Positions 18,701 through 27,056 of a stretch of 64,000 nucleotides of DNA are shown here, in pieces; within the stretch, counting starts at the first letter, position 1; each line of letters starts with the position of its first letter. The stretch is taken from NCBI GenBank assembly GCA_964573255.1, contig CAZNJB010000014.1, forward strand, positions 1-64,000, in the 5' to 3' direction. The notes below the pieces were generated by a model. The model ran no database searches, had not been told where the DNA came from, and was given only the letters and a program-made list of their open reading frames with translations. This DNA comes from CAYNUJ01 sp964573255. GTDB lineage: Bacteria > Bacteroidota > Ignavibacteria > Ignavibacteriales > Melioribacteraceae. The translations under genes and the position numbers were made by a program.

Positions 18701-21700
18701 ATCCATTTTCGGAATAGATTATTTCTTTTTCACGTGCAATCGAATAAACGAATTGAGATTCTTCATGTGTTTCCAAATACGAAATCAGAGTTTCGAGGTG
18801 ATTAGGGTAATAGATATCATCATCGTCTAAATAAGCTATATATTTACTTTTTGAATGCTTTATAGCGAAGTTCAATGCAGCTGATTTCCCCTTATGTTCT
18901 TGATTAAAATATTTAATTCTGGGGTCGTTAAATGAAGAAACTAATTTTGAAACATCCTCTCCACCATCATTAACAATGATTAAATGCCAGTCATTAAAAG
19001 TTTGTGAAATAACGCTTTGAATTGCTTCGGATAAGGTGCTTTTTCTATTGTAAGTTGTCATTAAAACTGCAACGGTAGGAGAGTTTGAATAGTCAATTAT
19101 TTCCTTATCTCTGTTTGTGTAAATTGAATTTAAGAATTCTTTGTATGCTGATCCGTTTATGTCAATTCGATTCAATACCTTATTCTTTACTTCATGATTA
19201 ATCCTTTGAGGATTTACACCAACTGAAATCAAATGGTTATTTTCTACAATCTGTTTTGTTTCATTGGAATGTAACCCCCACGGATAGGAGAATGCGTAAA
19301 TATCTTTTTTAAACAACTCTTCAAGAATATTCCTTCCATTTTCAATTTCCGTCAATATCCTTTCATTATAATCTGCGTCACTTTCGAAAACTCCTAAATT
19401 CCCGTTAAATTTATTCTTTAGAAAAGAGTTTAGATTACGAATTAAGATTGATTTATCAAGTCCGATATTTTCAGATATGAATTTTTTTGCTTCTTCCATT
19501 ACTTCAGTAGAAGGGATAAATCTTTTACTCGTTAAGCAAGAACAGAATTCGAATACTGGTTCTCCCGGATTTAATTTCTCAAAAAGGTTCGGATATTTAT
19601 CGGGAGAATAGATATCTATTATATTGTCGGCAATAAAGTATTGTCTGTGATTTAAAGAGTGATTTTGTATATCAATTATTCCGTTTTTGTTAGTTTTGAG
19701 CCAAGCCTCAATGTCTGTTTTCGATAATCTGTTTGGTATTAGGAAGCTTGTTGCAGGAACACCGTATTTCTTTAAAACCGCTTCTGATTTGACGTAATCG
19801 TTCCTCTGTCCATCATCAAAAGTTATCCATACAGGTTTTTTATAATACACTTTTCCTTTTATATAATTTACTGCCTGAGCTGTAGTGATTGGTGTAAAAC
19901 CTGTTTTTCTAAGATGAAGAATTAGATTTTCTAATCTCGAGACGGTTGAATTTTCTTCGAATTGAGGATGATCCAAGATAATAGGAAAGTTTAATTTTTT
20001 CTTGATTTCCAGTTTGCTTAATTTACTAAACTGGATACCGTCAATAATTATTTCTTCTCTATATTGGAAAAATTCAGACAGCCGCTCGTAAACATCTACG
20101 CCATATTTACGTACATTACCATATTTTTCAGCTTTACCGAATTCAATAGTTTTAATTGAATTTTTATCGTGAGGTATTTCAAGAATAGCAAAACCGTTAT
20201 TCTTAAGAACACGCGCAATTTCCGAAAACGCTTTTCGGTCATCGGGAACTTCTTCAATAACATGCTGCATTATGATAAGATCGAATGAATTGTTATCGAA
20301 CTTTAAATCGCAGATGTCCATTTCATAGTCGATCCAAGAAGTATCCCTCATATCCAAAGGATTTCCGTGTTTCCATTTGTCGATGCAAACATAATTGCAT
20401 CCTTGTTTTTCGAAATAATCACGGAAAATCAAATTGTTTAAAGGCGCTATTTCTAAAATATTCATACCGGGTTTTATCAAATTATCCCGTTCTAACAAAA
20501 ATTTTAACGCTCTCTGGCGTTCAAGACTATTACATTTGGGACATCTAACCTTTCTTCTTTCACCCATATCAAGGAAATCTTTTCCTTCGTAACCGCATAT
20601 ATTGCACAATTGATGAGGAGAGGATTCTTCCGCTACAGTGCGAATGATTTTCTCAATTTCTTTTGCTCTCTCGGAAAATGTGTGTTTAGCAGCCAGTAAT
20701 TTTGATTTGTGTGCTATTTCTTCTCTTTCATCTTCATTTTCCAAATAATAATCCAATAAATTTATTAATTCGGAATCGTTTTTAAATGTTTTAATATTCA
20801 GTTCTTCAATTCCTTCTACATAGTCGGATATCTGAAAACTTCCACTAATAGCAACATCATATGTTCTGTTGTTAACAAAACCATAATTTCGCATCGTTTC
20901 TTGATGGTCGTTTAAAACTATTTTGGATTTTCTGTAGAGCTTTGGTAATTCTATCCAATCTACAAAATCACCTTTTATATTTTTATCTGGAATGAAGCCT
21001 TCCCAATATTTACCAATTACGTGCAAATCATAATTCTTACCGGATTTCCTGATAATATCGATAATTCTCCGGCACCTGTTGTTTTTGAATTCATAATTAT
21101 TACCAACGAACAGGATATCGATTTCTTTATCTTTTTCTGAATCATTGTTGCATTCAAAAACTTCATCTGTTGCTTGAGGTAAATAAAAACATGGAACATT
21201 TAATTGATCTTTAACGGAATTGTAATATATTTTAGAAGCACAAAGAACCAGATCGTATCTATTTAATTCCTCTATTTCGTGTAATTCCGGATGATTTATT
21301 ATCCAAATAACATTAAAATTATTCTTTTTAAGATTATACTTAGACAACCCTTTAATATGAATAACAACATCTATATTATCATCAGGTTGATCCCACTCTT
21401 CCAAATAATGAATTTTGCAGAAGTGCCCATTTTTCTCAAAAGCACGCTGGAGGGATTCTGCATAATATATATCGCCCCAACCTTTGTGCTCACGTGTGGG
21501 AACGCCAATTTTAATACAGAAATTCAGTCTTTCTGGGAGCAGATATTTGTTTTTAAAAGAAAATGCCGAATCAGATAATTTATTATGTTCAAATAAACTG
21601 GTTTCATCGCATTCAATTTTATCAAACCATCTATGGTAAAAATAATCCGAATTTTGTTTCGAATAATTTAAGCGTCCGTCAGATTTTCCCTCCAAATGAT

Positions 21701-23906
21701 ACAAATAAACTTCTCCAGTGTAGAGTACATCATAACCTTCTGATCGGATTTTAAAGCACAAATCCATATCTTCCCAACCATTGAAAAAGAATTCGTCAAA
21801 ACCGCCTACTTTAAGAAATAATTCTTTCTTAATAAACAGGCAAGCGCCTGTTACGGCTTGCATTTTTCTGACCTTATTTACTTCCGGATGATTGGCAGGG
21901 AAATATTTGAAAATGTGATTAGGTCTTTTATAATTGCTGAATGCTATTCCGCTGTGTTGAACAAGTCCATCTTCGAATAATAGTTTTATACCAACAATAC
22001 CAATTTGGGGATTTTGGAGGTAGTTAATGGGAAGTGTAATAAAATCTATATCTGCGAGTGTATCATTATTTAGAAAAAGAAAATTATCATATTTAGCTAA
22101 TTTAGCCCCTAAATTATTTGCTTTTGCAAAACCTAAATTAACTTCATTCTTATGGTAAATAATTTCATATTTTAGATTACCTATTAATTCTGAAACAGCT
22201 TTTTCTGTTCCATCTGTGGATGCGTTATCTATTAAAATAACTTCGAAGATAGTGTTAGTCTCAATTTTATTTAATGAACGCAAGCAATTGATTGTAAGTT
22301 CTTTCTTATTAAAAACAGGTATAATTATCGATAATCTATTTGAGGAATGATTCCCCGGATGTTCTGGATTATTTTTAACTTCCCATAAGTAATTTAAATT
22401 ACTCAGTGCTGTTTCATTTTCCGGATCAATTTCAACAACTCTTTTAATTAGTTCTAATGCTTCGTCATGTTTATTTTGAAGTGATTTTATAACTGATAAA
22501 TCATTTAATGCATCAACATTTTGTTGATTTTCTTCAATTATTTCTGATAAAATTTTCTCGGCATTATTGTAGTAATCGCACTCAATTAATTTTTCTGCTT
22601 TGAATATTTTATATTTTTCATCATTTAATACTTTGGAGAATATATTTATTTTACCTGAATTTGAGTCCTTGGATAATTCGTTAATTCTTTCTTCCAACAA
22701 ATATAATAGCAAATGAATTTTATCTTTTAAAGAATAGCACTTAGTTGAGAGATATAAGTTGATAATATCTATTTGTTCTTCTTCCGGCAATGAGAATAAA
22801 ATAAATGAGAGTGAATCGAATAAGTTAAAGTTTTTAAGAATATTTCCTGTATCATCTTCGTCAAATTTTAATTCAAGTTCCTTTGCATATTGATTGAAAA
22901 TATTAATAGCCGGTTGCAGTTCTTCTTCAGTAGCGCCCATTTGAACTGCTTTAATCAACATCCATTTTGAGTAAATTAAATTGTAATACGAGCTTTGAAT
23001 AATAGATTGCCGTAATGCAGAATCTACGGACAAATATTTTTCTTCATATTCTTCAAAAGAGATATTATGGATAGCGCATTGTTGAGTTCTTTCAACAAAT
23101 TCATCCAACATCAGTTCGGAAATTTCTTTAATATAGTCTATATATTCGTGAACATAGGGAAGAGTGGACTTAGCTTGTTCAATTTCATCAAAACCGTATG
23201 CTATACCAAATTTTCTTATAAGAGATTCTCTGTGCCAAGCTTTCGATTCCTTATTACTCTTGGGTATTACGACGCTTACTGTTCCGCACATAGCAGCTTG
23301 GAGGGAAAGGCAAGTGGCATCGTCATAGCTGTAAAATATTTCCTTCGAATTAAAAAGATCGGCTAACTGTTCGTTAGGAGTCGAATCGGTGATTTCCTCA
23401 GAATCAGTTAAATCGTGGATAATCTCTCGACCTTTTCCTTTTCTCATTACGTAAGCTGAGCCTTTTCGCTGGCTTTCTTTATCTTTAAATATATTCTCAT
23501 AGAACTCTAAAAATTCCAGATAAACTCCTTTTTGCTCGCCTTCGTAAGAAAATGCATTCGAATAATATACAATCATATCATCTTTGCCGAAAATACCGTC
23601 TCCACCTCTTACGCCAGGTTTATTTAGCAGGTAGCGTACAACATGATTTGCATTCAGTGGATTTCCTTTTACAATCTCGGGATAAATAACAATAGCATCC
23701 TTCAGATCTCCATCGGTAGCAATCGGCGTATTGTAATCTTTGCAAGTCTCAAAATTTTCTTCGTCTTCTTTAAATGGATAAAGATAGGCTTTATACCCGT
23801 GCTCGTTTAGTAAATGACATAGTTTATGCAGGATTATTACTCCGCCGATATTTTTGTGAAATTTTGGCGTATAGATTATATATTTAAGTGTTTTTTTAGT
23901 TTTCAT
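15750..23906 (-). CDS. Giant multi-enzyme glycan assembly protein: four GT2, GT-B, methyltransferase, deacetylase, TPRs
   Basis: 2718 residues in one unbroken frame. In order: N-terminal GT-B-like region (1-300); TPRs (about 440-515); GT2 no. 1 (525-745, LNNDT); CgeB-like GT-B (795-1085); four-cysteine CxxC...CxxC ribbon (about 1099-1125) joined to a SAM-methyltransferase (to about 1290, ILEIAPLNN, IIMQHVIEEVP); polysaccharide deacetylase (1320-1590, TFDDG, NHSLNH, FSYPWG); GT2 no. 2 (1610-1830, LDDDD); GT2 no. 3 (1990-2230, LNNDI); GT2 no. 4 (2245-2490, LNNDT); C-terminal TPRs (2520-2718). Motifs look intact in all four GT2 domains. No signal or membrane segment. A single chain could build, trim and methylate an oligosaccharide. 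It is between the formyltransferase and methyltransferase genes, in the operon from 26383. Confidence 0.88.
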   Translation of the reverse strand: MKTKKTLKYIIYTPKFHKNIGGVIILHKLCHLLNEHGYKAYLYPFKEDEENFETCKDYNTPIATDGDLKDAIVIYPEIVKGNPLNANHVVRYLLNKPGVRGGDGIFGKDDMIVYYSNAFSYEGEQKGVYLEFLEFYENIFKDKESQRKGSAYVMRKGKGREIIHDLTDSEEITDSTPNEQLADLFNSKEIFYSYDDATCLSLQAAMCGTVSVVIPKSNKESKAWHRESLIRKFGIAYGFDEIEQAKSTLPYVHEYIDYIKEISELMLDEFVERTQQCAIHNISFEEYEEKYLSVDSALRQSIIQSSYYNLIYSKWMLIKAVQMGATEEELQPAINIFNQYAKELELKFDEDDTGNILKNFNLFDSLSFILFSLPEEEQIDIINLYLSTKCYSLKDKIHLLLYLLEERINELSKDSNSGKINIFSKVLNDEKYKIFKAEKLIECDYYNNAEKILSEIIEENQQNVDALNDLSVIKSLQNKHDEALELIKRVVEIDPENETALSNLNYLWEVKNNPEHPGNHSSNRLSIIIPVFNKKELTINCLRSLNKIETNTIFEVILIDNASTDGTEKAVSELIGNLKYEIIYHKNEVNLGFAKANNLGAKLAKYDNFLFLNNDTLADIDFITLPINYLQNPQIGIVGIKLLFEDGLVQHSGIAFSNYKRPNHIFKYFPANHPEVNKVRKMQAVTGACLFIKKELFLKVGGFDEFFFNGWEDMDLCFKIRSEGYDVLYTGEVYLYHLEGKSDGRLNYSKQNSDYFYHRWFDKIECDETSLFEHNKLSDSAFSFKNKYLLPERLNFCIKIGVPTREHKGWGDIYYAESLQRAFEKNGHFCKIHYLEEWDQPDDNIDVVIHIKGLSKYNLKKNNFNVIWIINHPELHEIEELNRYDLVLCASKIYYNSVKDQLNVPCFYLPQATDEVFECNNDSEKDKEIDILFVGNNYEFKNNRCRRIIDIIRKSGKNYDLHVIGKYWEGFIPDKNIKGDFVDWIELPKLYRKSKIVLNDHQETMRNYGFVNNRTYDVAISGSFQISDYVEGIEELNIKTFKNDSELINLLDYYLENEDEREEIAHKSKLLAAKHTFSERAKEIEKIIRTVAEESSPHQLCNICGYEGKDFLDMGERRKVRCPKCNSLERQRALKFLLERDNLIKPGMNILEIAPLNNLIFRDYFEKQGCNYVCIDKWKHGNPLDMRDTSWIDYEMDICDLKFDNNSFDLIIMQHVIEEVPDDRKAFSEIARVLKNNGFAILEIPHDKNSIKTIEFGKAEKYGNVRKYGVDVYERLSEFFQYREEIIIDGIQFSKLSKLEIKKKLNFPIILDHPQFEENSTVSRLENLILHLRKTGFTPITTAQAVNYIKGKVYYKKPVWITFDDGQRNDYVKSEAVLKKYGVPATSFLIPNRLSKTDIEAWLKTNKNGIIDIQNHSLNHRQYFIADNIIDIYSPDKYPNLFEKLNPGEPVFEFCSCLTSKRFIPSTEVMEEAKKFISENIGLDKSILIRNLNSFLKNKFNGNLGVFESDADYNERILTEIENGRNILEELFKKDIYAFSYPWGLHSNETKQIVENNHLISVGVNPQRINHEVKNKVLNRIDINGSAYKEFLNSIYTNRDKEIIDYSNSPTVAVLMTTYNRKSTLSEAIQSVISQTFNDWHLIIVNDGGEDVSKLVSSFNDPRIKYFNQEHKGKSAALNFAIKHSKSKYIAYLDDDDIYYPNHLETLISYLETHEESQFVYSIAREKEIIYSENGYETKSFIRYAYQVNSQMLRFRNYIPNLCAIHSRDLLKFSGLYDESLSVLIDWDLYRRLAIFAEPIFLNVETCEYRKKVYNIREEKQITGLYYRNPVKYYENRIYILSKTYPKDKKFVEAENAILLIVNDENKNDFSIFIEELNYIKNITDIQLIILLQCNLESDIIEEIISADNSGIMVLSDFNNTHFESFVDDVITSNNWEKIFLIDNKENLTNKNLINYKAYNERVINLSQYLNNKYKRLESSERKYDTEENLISIIIPTYNNWEYTSNCLKSIYENKDNQTRFEVIVVDNCSKDGTKENLKVLSDKYDHFKVILNDENLGFAKACNIGAENSAGNFILFLNNDIIVKGKWLDKMLGEFRKSDELGAVGAKLLYPDGTIQHAGIGIKYIDNTLVAYNLFQNERKDLIPANVYRKYQAVTAACLLIKKSVFNLIGGFDESFLNGYEDVDLCFRIQENGFSISYCPETEIIHFESKTEGRFNNVEENVKLLNEKWNGKIEADNMEELFIPSVSIIIPVFNQFEYTKACIESIRRFTHIPYEIIIIDDNSTDETSQAIQKEKDIRYYKNDENRGFPYSVNLGLLKALGKYCIVLNNDTVVTEGWVDKLVKYSNLHQNIGIIAPVTNYVSGPQLDKDANYDSIEKMHEYAAKVAIERENQLLEFPRVAFLCTLIKREVIEKIGGLDERFSPGNFEDDDFCLRAQLAGFKTIIAKDVFIHHFGSKSFKKDGSKAYNERIETNRKIFVDKWGSDPEGIWLRNEEIKNRNIYYPINGNLYKQSLLRAIIHSDEEDYSLALQEYLTAIDSFDKYPHQDFDSITLIDLLKLAGNIAINLRKFELSEELFQKMTEYDKVAGYFWLGETYYNSNLRNKAIKCYEKVLEISPTHEPSKLRITELANDFDFSQEIVEAENLIQEEKYPEAALVLNKILEVNPENVDALNNLAVLNILTKNFEEALNILEKVFQLSPNNEIARSNLEYLENTFTS

Positions 23907-23907
23907 T

Positions 23908-24576
23908 TTAGATACCTGCCTGAATATTTATTTTTGGCATAATATAAGAACCGTAATAATCGGCCCCCTTAATAATTACCTTATCGTTTTTTATATCTAA
24001 TAAATCGTTAGTTAATAGATAAAAAATTTGGTTTGCCATTTCTATTTGTAAATTTAGAACCGCATCATAACCGTTATCTATATAATTTTTCATTGTGGTC
24101 ACTGAACTCATAATTATCGGACCGGAATCTATTTCCGGAACAATAAAATGAGCTGTATTTCCAATAAGGAAATCCCCGTTCTCCATTGCTTTATCAATGG
24201 CATTAATTCCTTTATGAGTAGGTAAAATGGAAGGATGAAAATTAATTAGTCTGAATTTATATTCTTTGAGTAATCTACCGGTTAATACATGTCTGCCGAA
24301 ACAAAACATGTGAGTGATTTCAAATTTATTAAAGTTTTGTAGAATTATTTTAGACAATTTCGCTCTTCTTTCGGCAGTCTTTTCCCCAAGCGATTTATAA
24401 TCAATGGTTAAAAGATGAATATTCCTGTCCCTCAAAGCTTCATTTAAATCCACATTTTCCATCGAATCGGAAATAACAAGGAAAGTTTTTGATAAAGTCG
24501 GCGAATTGCTCTCTAACAATTTGCGCAATCTTCCGGCTCTACCAGAAACGTAATATGCCAAACGTACATTACTCAT
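23908..24576 (-). CDS. Formyltransferase, probably sugar N-formyltransferase
   Basis: 222 residues of the Formyl_trans_N fold (PurN/ArnA/VioF type), transferring formyl from N10-formyl-tetrahydrofolate to an amine. The catalytic Asn-His-Asp triad is visible: N112 and H114 in INFHPSILPTHKG, and D150 in HFIVPEIDSGPII. It lacks the C-terminal domain of methionyl-tRNA formyltransferase and sits one gene away from a sugar aminotransferase, so an amino-sugar nucleotide is the likely substrate rather than GAR or Met-tRNA. The start codon overlaps the WbqC-like stop by one base. Suggests an N-formylamino sugar in the flagellar glycan (inference). Confidence 0.85.
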   Translation of the reverse strand: MSNVRLAYYVSGRAGRLRKLLESNSPTLSKTFLVISDSMENVDLNEALRDRNIHLLTIDYKSLGEKTAERRAKLSKIILQNFNKFEITHMFCFGRHVLTGRLLKEYKFRLINFHPSILPTHKGINAIDKAMENGDFLIGNTAHFIVPEIDSGPIIMSSVTTMKNYIDNGYDAVLNLQIEMANQIFYLLTNDLLDIKNDKVIIKGADYYGSYIMPKINIQAGI

Positions 24577-25280
24577 TAAACCAATTCATAACTTTTTAAC
24601 ATTTCTTTAGCTATATCCTTAGTATTGTGCATAAGTAAATCCATAATTGATAAATTCGAGTAAAAATGATTGTCTAATTGACTGTAAACTATATTTCTTG
24701 TTTCTATGAACTTTAGTTCAATATTTTCTTTTAAAAATTCTTCTTTAGAATAAAGTTCTCTCCCTCCGATGGCATTGATATATGTAGTAGTACCTAATGA
24801 TTTACATATTTCAATAATTTTATCCGTTTTTTTTAGGGAATGATCGATGGAAATATCAGATGATTTGATTATTTCTACTTGAATTTGTAAGTATTTAACG
24901 ATTTTAATGATAGAATTATAAATGTATTCAAATAGGTTATTGTTATCGTAATTCAGGATTGATAATAAAATTTGTGAGAATTCTTCATAATTGATTGCTT
25001 TCTGATAATTTTGCCTGATTTTTTCAATTAGTTTCTTTTTTTCGCGTTGGAAGAAAATGGGTGCAATTTTTCTTTCGTTAACATTCAAATAATCCGAGTC
25101 CTTAGCAATATTAATTGTGAAATATTCGACTTTGCCTTGATTTAAAAATCTATTTCTGTTAATCCATCCCTTTTTAGTGAATTTTATATTGTCATATACA
25201 ACGAATGTGTCAACACTGTGAATAAGTTGAAAATAGCCAATATAAGGCAAAAAATAAGGTTGCATTATTGCCGTTTTCAT
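24576..25280 (-). CDS. WbqC-like family protein
   Basis: 234 residues with the WbqC signature at the N-terminus: AIMQPYFLPYIGYFQLI, VVYDNIKFTKKGWINRNRFL, and later TTYINAIGGRELY. The family occurs in O-antigen and flagellar sugar clusters next to aminotransferases and is linked to modifying amino sugars, but I do not know a firmly settled reaction for it. Overlaps the aminotransferase by four bases and the formyltransferase by one, so the three are translationally coupled and probably act in one pathway. Cytosolic. Confidence 0.85.
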   Translation of the reverse strand: MKTAIMQPYFLPYIGYFQLIHSVDTFVVYDNIKFTKKGWINRNRFLNQGKVEYFTINIAKDSDYLNVNERKIAPIFFQREKKKLIEKIRQNYQKAINYEEFSQILLSILNYDNNNLFEYIYNSIIKIVKYLQIQVEIIKSSDISIDHSLKKTDKIIEICKSLGTTTYINAIGGRELYSKEEFLKENIELKFIETRNIVYSQLDNHFYSNLSIMDLLMHNTKDIAKEMLKSYELV

Positions 25281-26383
25281 TCTCCCTCCAATATTTTTAT
25301 CACGGCGTCAATTTCTTTTTCTGATATCGAATCAAAAATTGGGAGACATAAAATTGATTCGGAAATTTCGTTTGCAACCGGTAAATTTTCTTTGGAAGCA
25401 CTTGGCAGTCCTCTATATGATGGAAAATTACTAATTAAAGGATAAAAATATCTCCGTGCATATATGTTATTTTCCCTCAGTCTTGAATAAATTTCATCTC
25501 TGTTAAATTGGCTGTTGTTGTTCTCAATCAAAATGGGCATATAGGAATAATTATATTCCACATCTTCCTTTTCGTCAAGTACTTTTATTCCTTCAATGGA
25601 TTTTAATTTTTCCTTATAAAGTTTTACTGCTTTTTTTCTTCCATTAATAACTTTATTGAAATGTTTTAGTTGAAGAATACCGAGTGCAGCTTGGAATTCG
25701 TTCATTTTAGCGTTTATTCCCGGTGCAACAACTGTCACTTCATCTGCAAAACCGAAATTTTTCAAGTAATCGATTCTTTTTTTTGTTTTCTCATCGTGGC
25801 AAATTATTGCGCCCCCTTCAAAAGTTGTGAAAACTTTTGTTGCGTGAAAACTTATTACAGAAATATCACCGAAATTTAAAATCGATTGCCCGTTTATTTT
25901 TACACCGAATGCATGACAGGCATCATAAATAACGCGTAAACCGTAAATATCAGCTATTCTCTGAATTTTATCTACGTTACAAGGATTTCCAAAAATATGA
26001 ACAGGCATTATTGCGGTTGTTTGCGGTGTGATGGCTGATTCTATTTTGTCTGCATCGAGATTGAAGGTGTCAGGTTCTATATCCACAAAAACCGGTTTTA
26101 TTCCATTCCACCAAATAGAGTGTGTTGTCGCCGCAAAGCTGAAAGGCGTTGTAATTACTTCTCCGGATATTTTTAATGCTTGAAGGGCTGTGACTAAAGC
26201 CAGAGTACCATTAGCAAACAGGGATAAATAATTTACACCTAAAAATTCCTTCAGTTTTTCCTCGAATTCCTGATGAAATGCTCCATTATTAGTTAACCAT
26301 TTGGAATCCCAAATGGATTTTAAATATGGAATAAAATCCTCTAAAGGAGGAAGATATGGTTGAGTTAAATATAATTTTTCCAT
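25277..26383 (-). CDS. DegT/DnrJ/EryC1-type sugar aminotransferase
   Basis: PLP-dependent aminotransferase that converts a nucleotide 4-keto-6-deoxy sugar (or 3-keto sugar) to the amino sugar. 368 residues. The PLP lysine is K183 in SFHATKVFTTFEGGA; D154 in YDACHAFG contacts the pyridine nitrogen; NGTLALVTAL binds phosphate. Of the sub-groups, dTDP-4-keto-sugar enzymes such as VioA fit the context, since viosamine N-acylation or N-formylation follows in known pathways, but regiochemistry cannot be fixed from sequence. First gene of the operon, 16 bases after a predicted sigma-54 start; no Shine-Dalgarno is visible. The matching 4,6-dehydratase is not in the window. Confidence 0.9.
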   Translation of the reverse strand: MEKLYLTQPYLPPLEDFIPYLKSIWDSKWLTNNGAFHQEFEEKLKEFLGVNYLSLFANGTLALVTALQALKISGEVITTPFSFAATTHSIWWNGIKPVFVDIEPDTFNLDADKIESAITPQTTAIMPVHIFGNPCNVDKIQRIADIYGLRVIYDACHAFGVKINGQSILNFGDISVISFHATKVFTTFEGGAIICHDEKTKKRIDYLKNFGFADEVTVVAPGINAKMNEFQAALGILQLKHFNKVINGRKKAVKLYKEKLKSIEGIKVLDEKEDVEYNYSYMPILIENNNSQFNRDEIYSRLRENNIYARRYFYPLISNFPSYRGLPSASKENLPVANEISESILCLPIFDSISEKEIDAVIKILEGE

Positions 26384-26409
26384 ATAGAAGTTTAATTTTT
26401 AGCTTAGCT

Positions 26410-26425
26410 TGCAATTATTGTACCA
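26410..26425 (-). promoter_or_regulatory. Sigma-54 promoter of the amino-sugar/glycan operon
   Basis: Minus strand TGGTAC-AATAA-TTGCA: full -12 consensus TTGCA and one change in the -24 half. The first 14 bases are identical to the site at 57847-57862. Predicted start near 26399. Confidence 0.78.
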
Positions 26426-26493
26426 AGTGGAGGTATATAGAAATCCTATAAAATGGAATTATAGGGGATAAAATATTATCCAAATTCATGCCA

Positions 26494-26511
26494 TTGGTTA
26501 ATAATAACCAG
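26494..26511. promoter_or_regulatory. Palindrome with a TTAGCCAA-like motif
   Basis: TTGGTTAATAATAACCAG contains the perfect inverted repeat TGGTTA / TAACCA with a 4-base centre. TTGGTTAA is one base from the complement of TTAGCCAA. It is 69 bases upstream of the sigma-54 site at 26410 and 30 bases upstream of the divergent sigma-28 site at 26541, so it could serve both. Confidence 0.5.
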
Positions 26512-26540
26512 AAGTTAGATGATTTTTTTCTTGTGAGAAC

Positions 26541-26567
26541 TAAACTTTCAGACATAAATTCCGATTA
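26541..26567 (+). promoter_or_regulatory. Sigma-28 promoter of the TonB-C/receptor operon
   Basis: TAAA, exactly 15 bases, TCCGATTA. Two positions differ from the FliA -10 consensus. The leader of about 75 bases contains a small hairpin GCTTCA-AAGAG-TGAAGC (26609-26625) and GGGAGG before the ATG. Confidence 0.75.
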
Positions 26568-26652
26568 TCTGAGTATAGAAAACCAAAATAACACTATTTA
26601 ACTAATTCGCTTCAAAGAGTGAAGCTTTAACCATATTAGCAGGGAGGCTGTT

Positions 26653-27051
26653 ATGTTAAAAATAGTTAGAACAATTAATTATGTATTTCTAACCGGTGTA
26701 TTTCTATTCATTTTAACCGGAGGAACAATTAATTCTACTCCAGCCAGTGGTGATGAATATTTAGCATTCGCAGAAAAAATGCCTGAACCCATTGGCGGTC
26801 TGAAGGCAATCTATGCGAAAATTAAGTATCCAGAAATTGCTCAAAAGGCTGGAATTCAGGGCAAGGTTTACGTTTTAGCTTTCATCGATGAAAACGGAAA
26901 CGTGAACGATGTAAAAGTTATGAAAGGAATAGGTGGGGGATGTGATGAGGCAGCTTCAACAGCAGTCAAATCTTCTAAATTTAGTCCGGGTACTAATAAA
27001 GGAAAACCAGTTAAGGTAAAACTTTCGCTTGTTATTAATTTTAAATTATAA
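26653..27051 (+). CDS. TonB C-terminal-domain protein
   Basis: 132 residues. An N-terminal hydrophobic segment (about 10-30) is a signal peptide or anchor; residues 45-132 are a TonB-C domain (IKYPEIAQKAGIQGKVYVLA, IDENGNVNDVKVMKG, FSPGTNKGKPVKVKL). It lacks the long Pro-rich spacer of true TonB, so it is a short TonB-C protein located in the periplasm or at the membrane. The chemoreceptor gene follows after five bases and both are behind one sigma-28-like promoter. A role in binding or presenting a signal to the receptor, or in the flagellar envelope, is possible; ordinary TonB energising is unlikely at this size. Confidence 0.8.
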   Translation: MLKIVRTINYVFLTGVFLFILTGGTINSTPASGDEYLAFAEKMPEPIGGLKAIYAKIKYPEIAQKAGIQGKVYVLAFIDENGNVNDVKVMKGIGGGCDEAASTAVKSSKFSPGTNKGKPVKVKLSLVINFKL

Positions 27052-27056
27052 ATGAT

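Noticed and set aside
15750..23906. Possible artefactual fusion of several genes in the giant enzyme
   Set aside because: The frame is open throughout, domain boundaries have normal linkers, and no internal ribosome site plus start clearly splits it; read-level checking would still be decisive.
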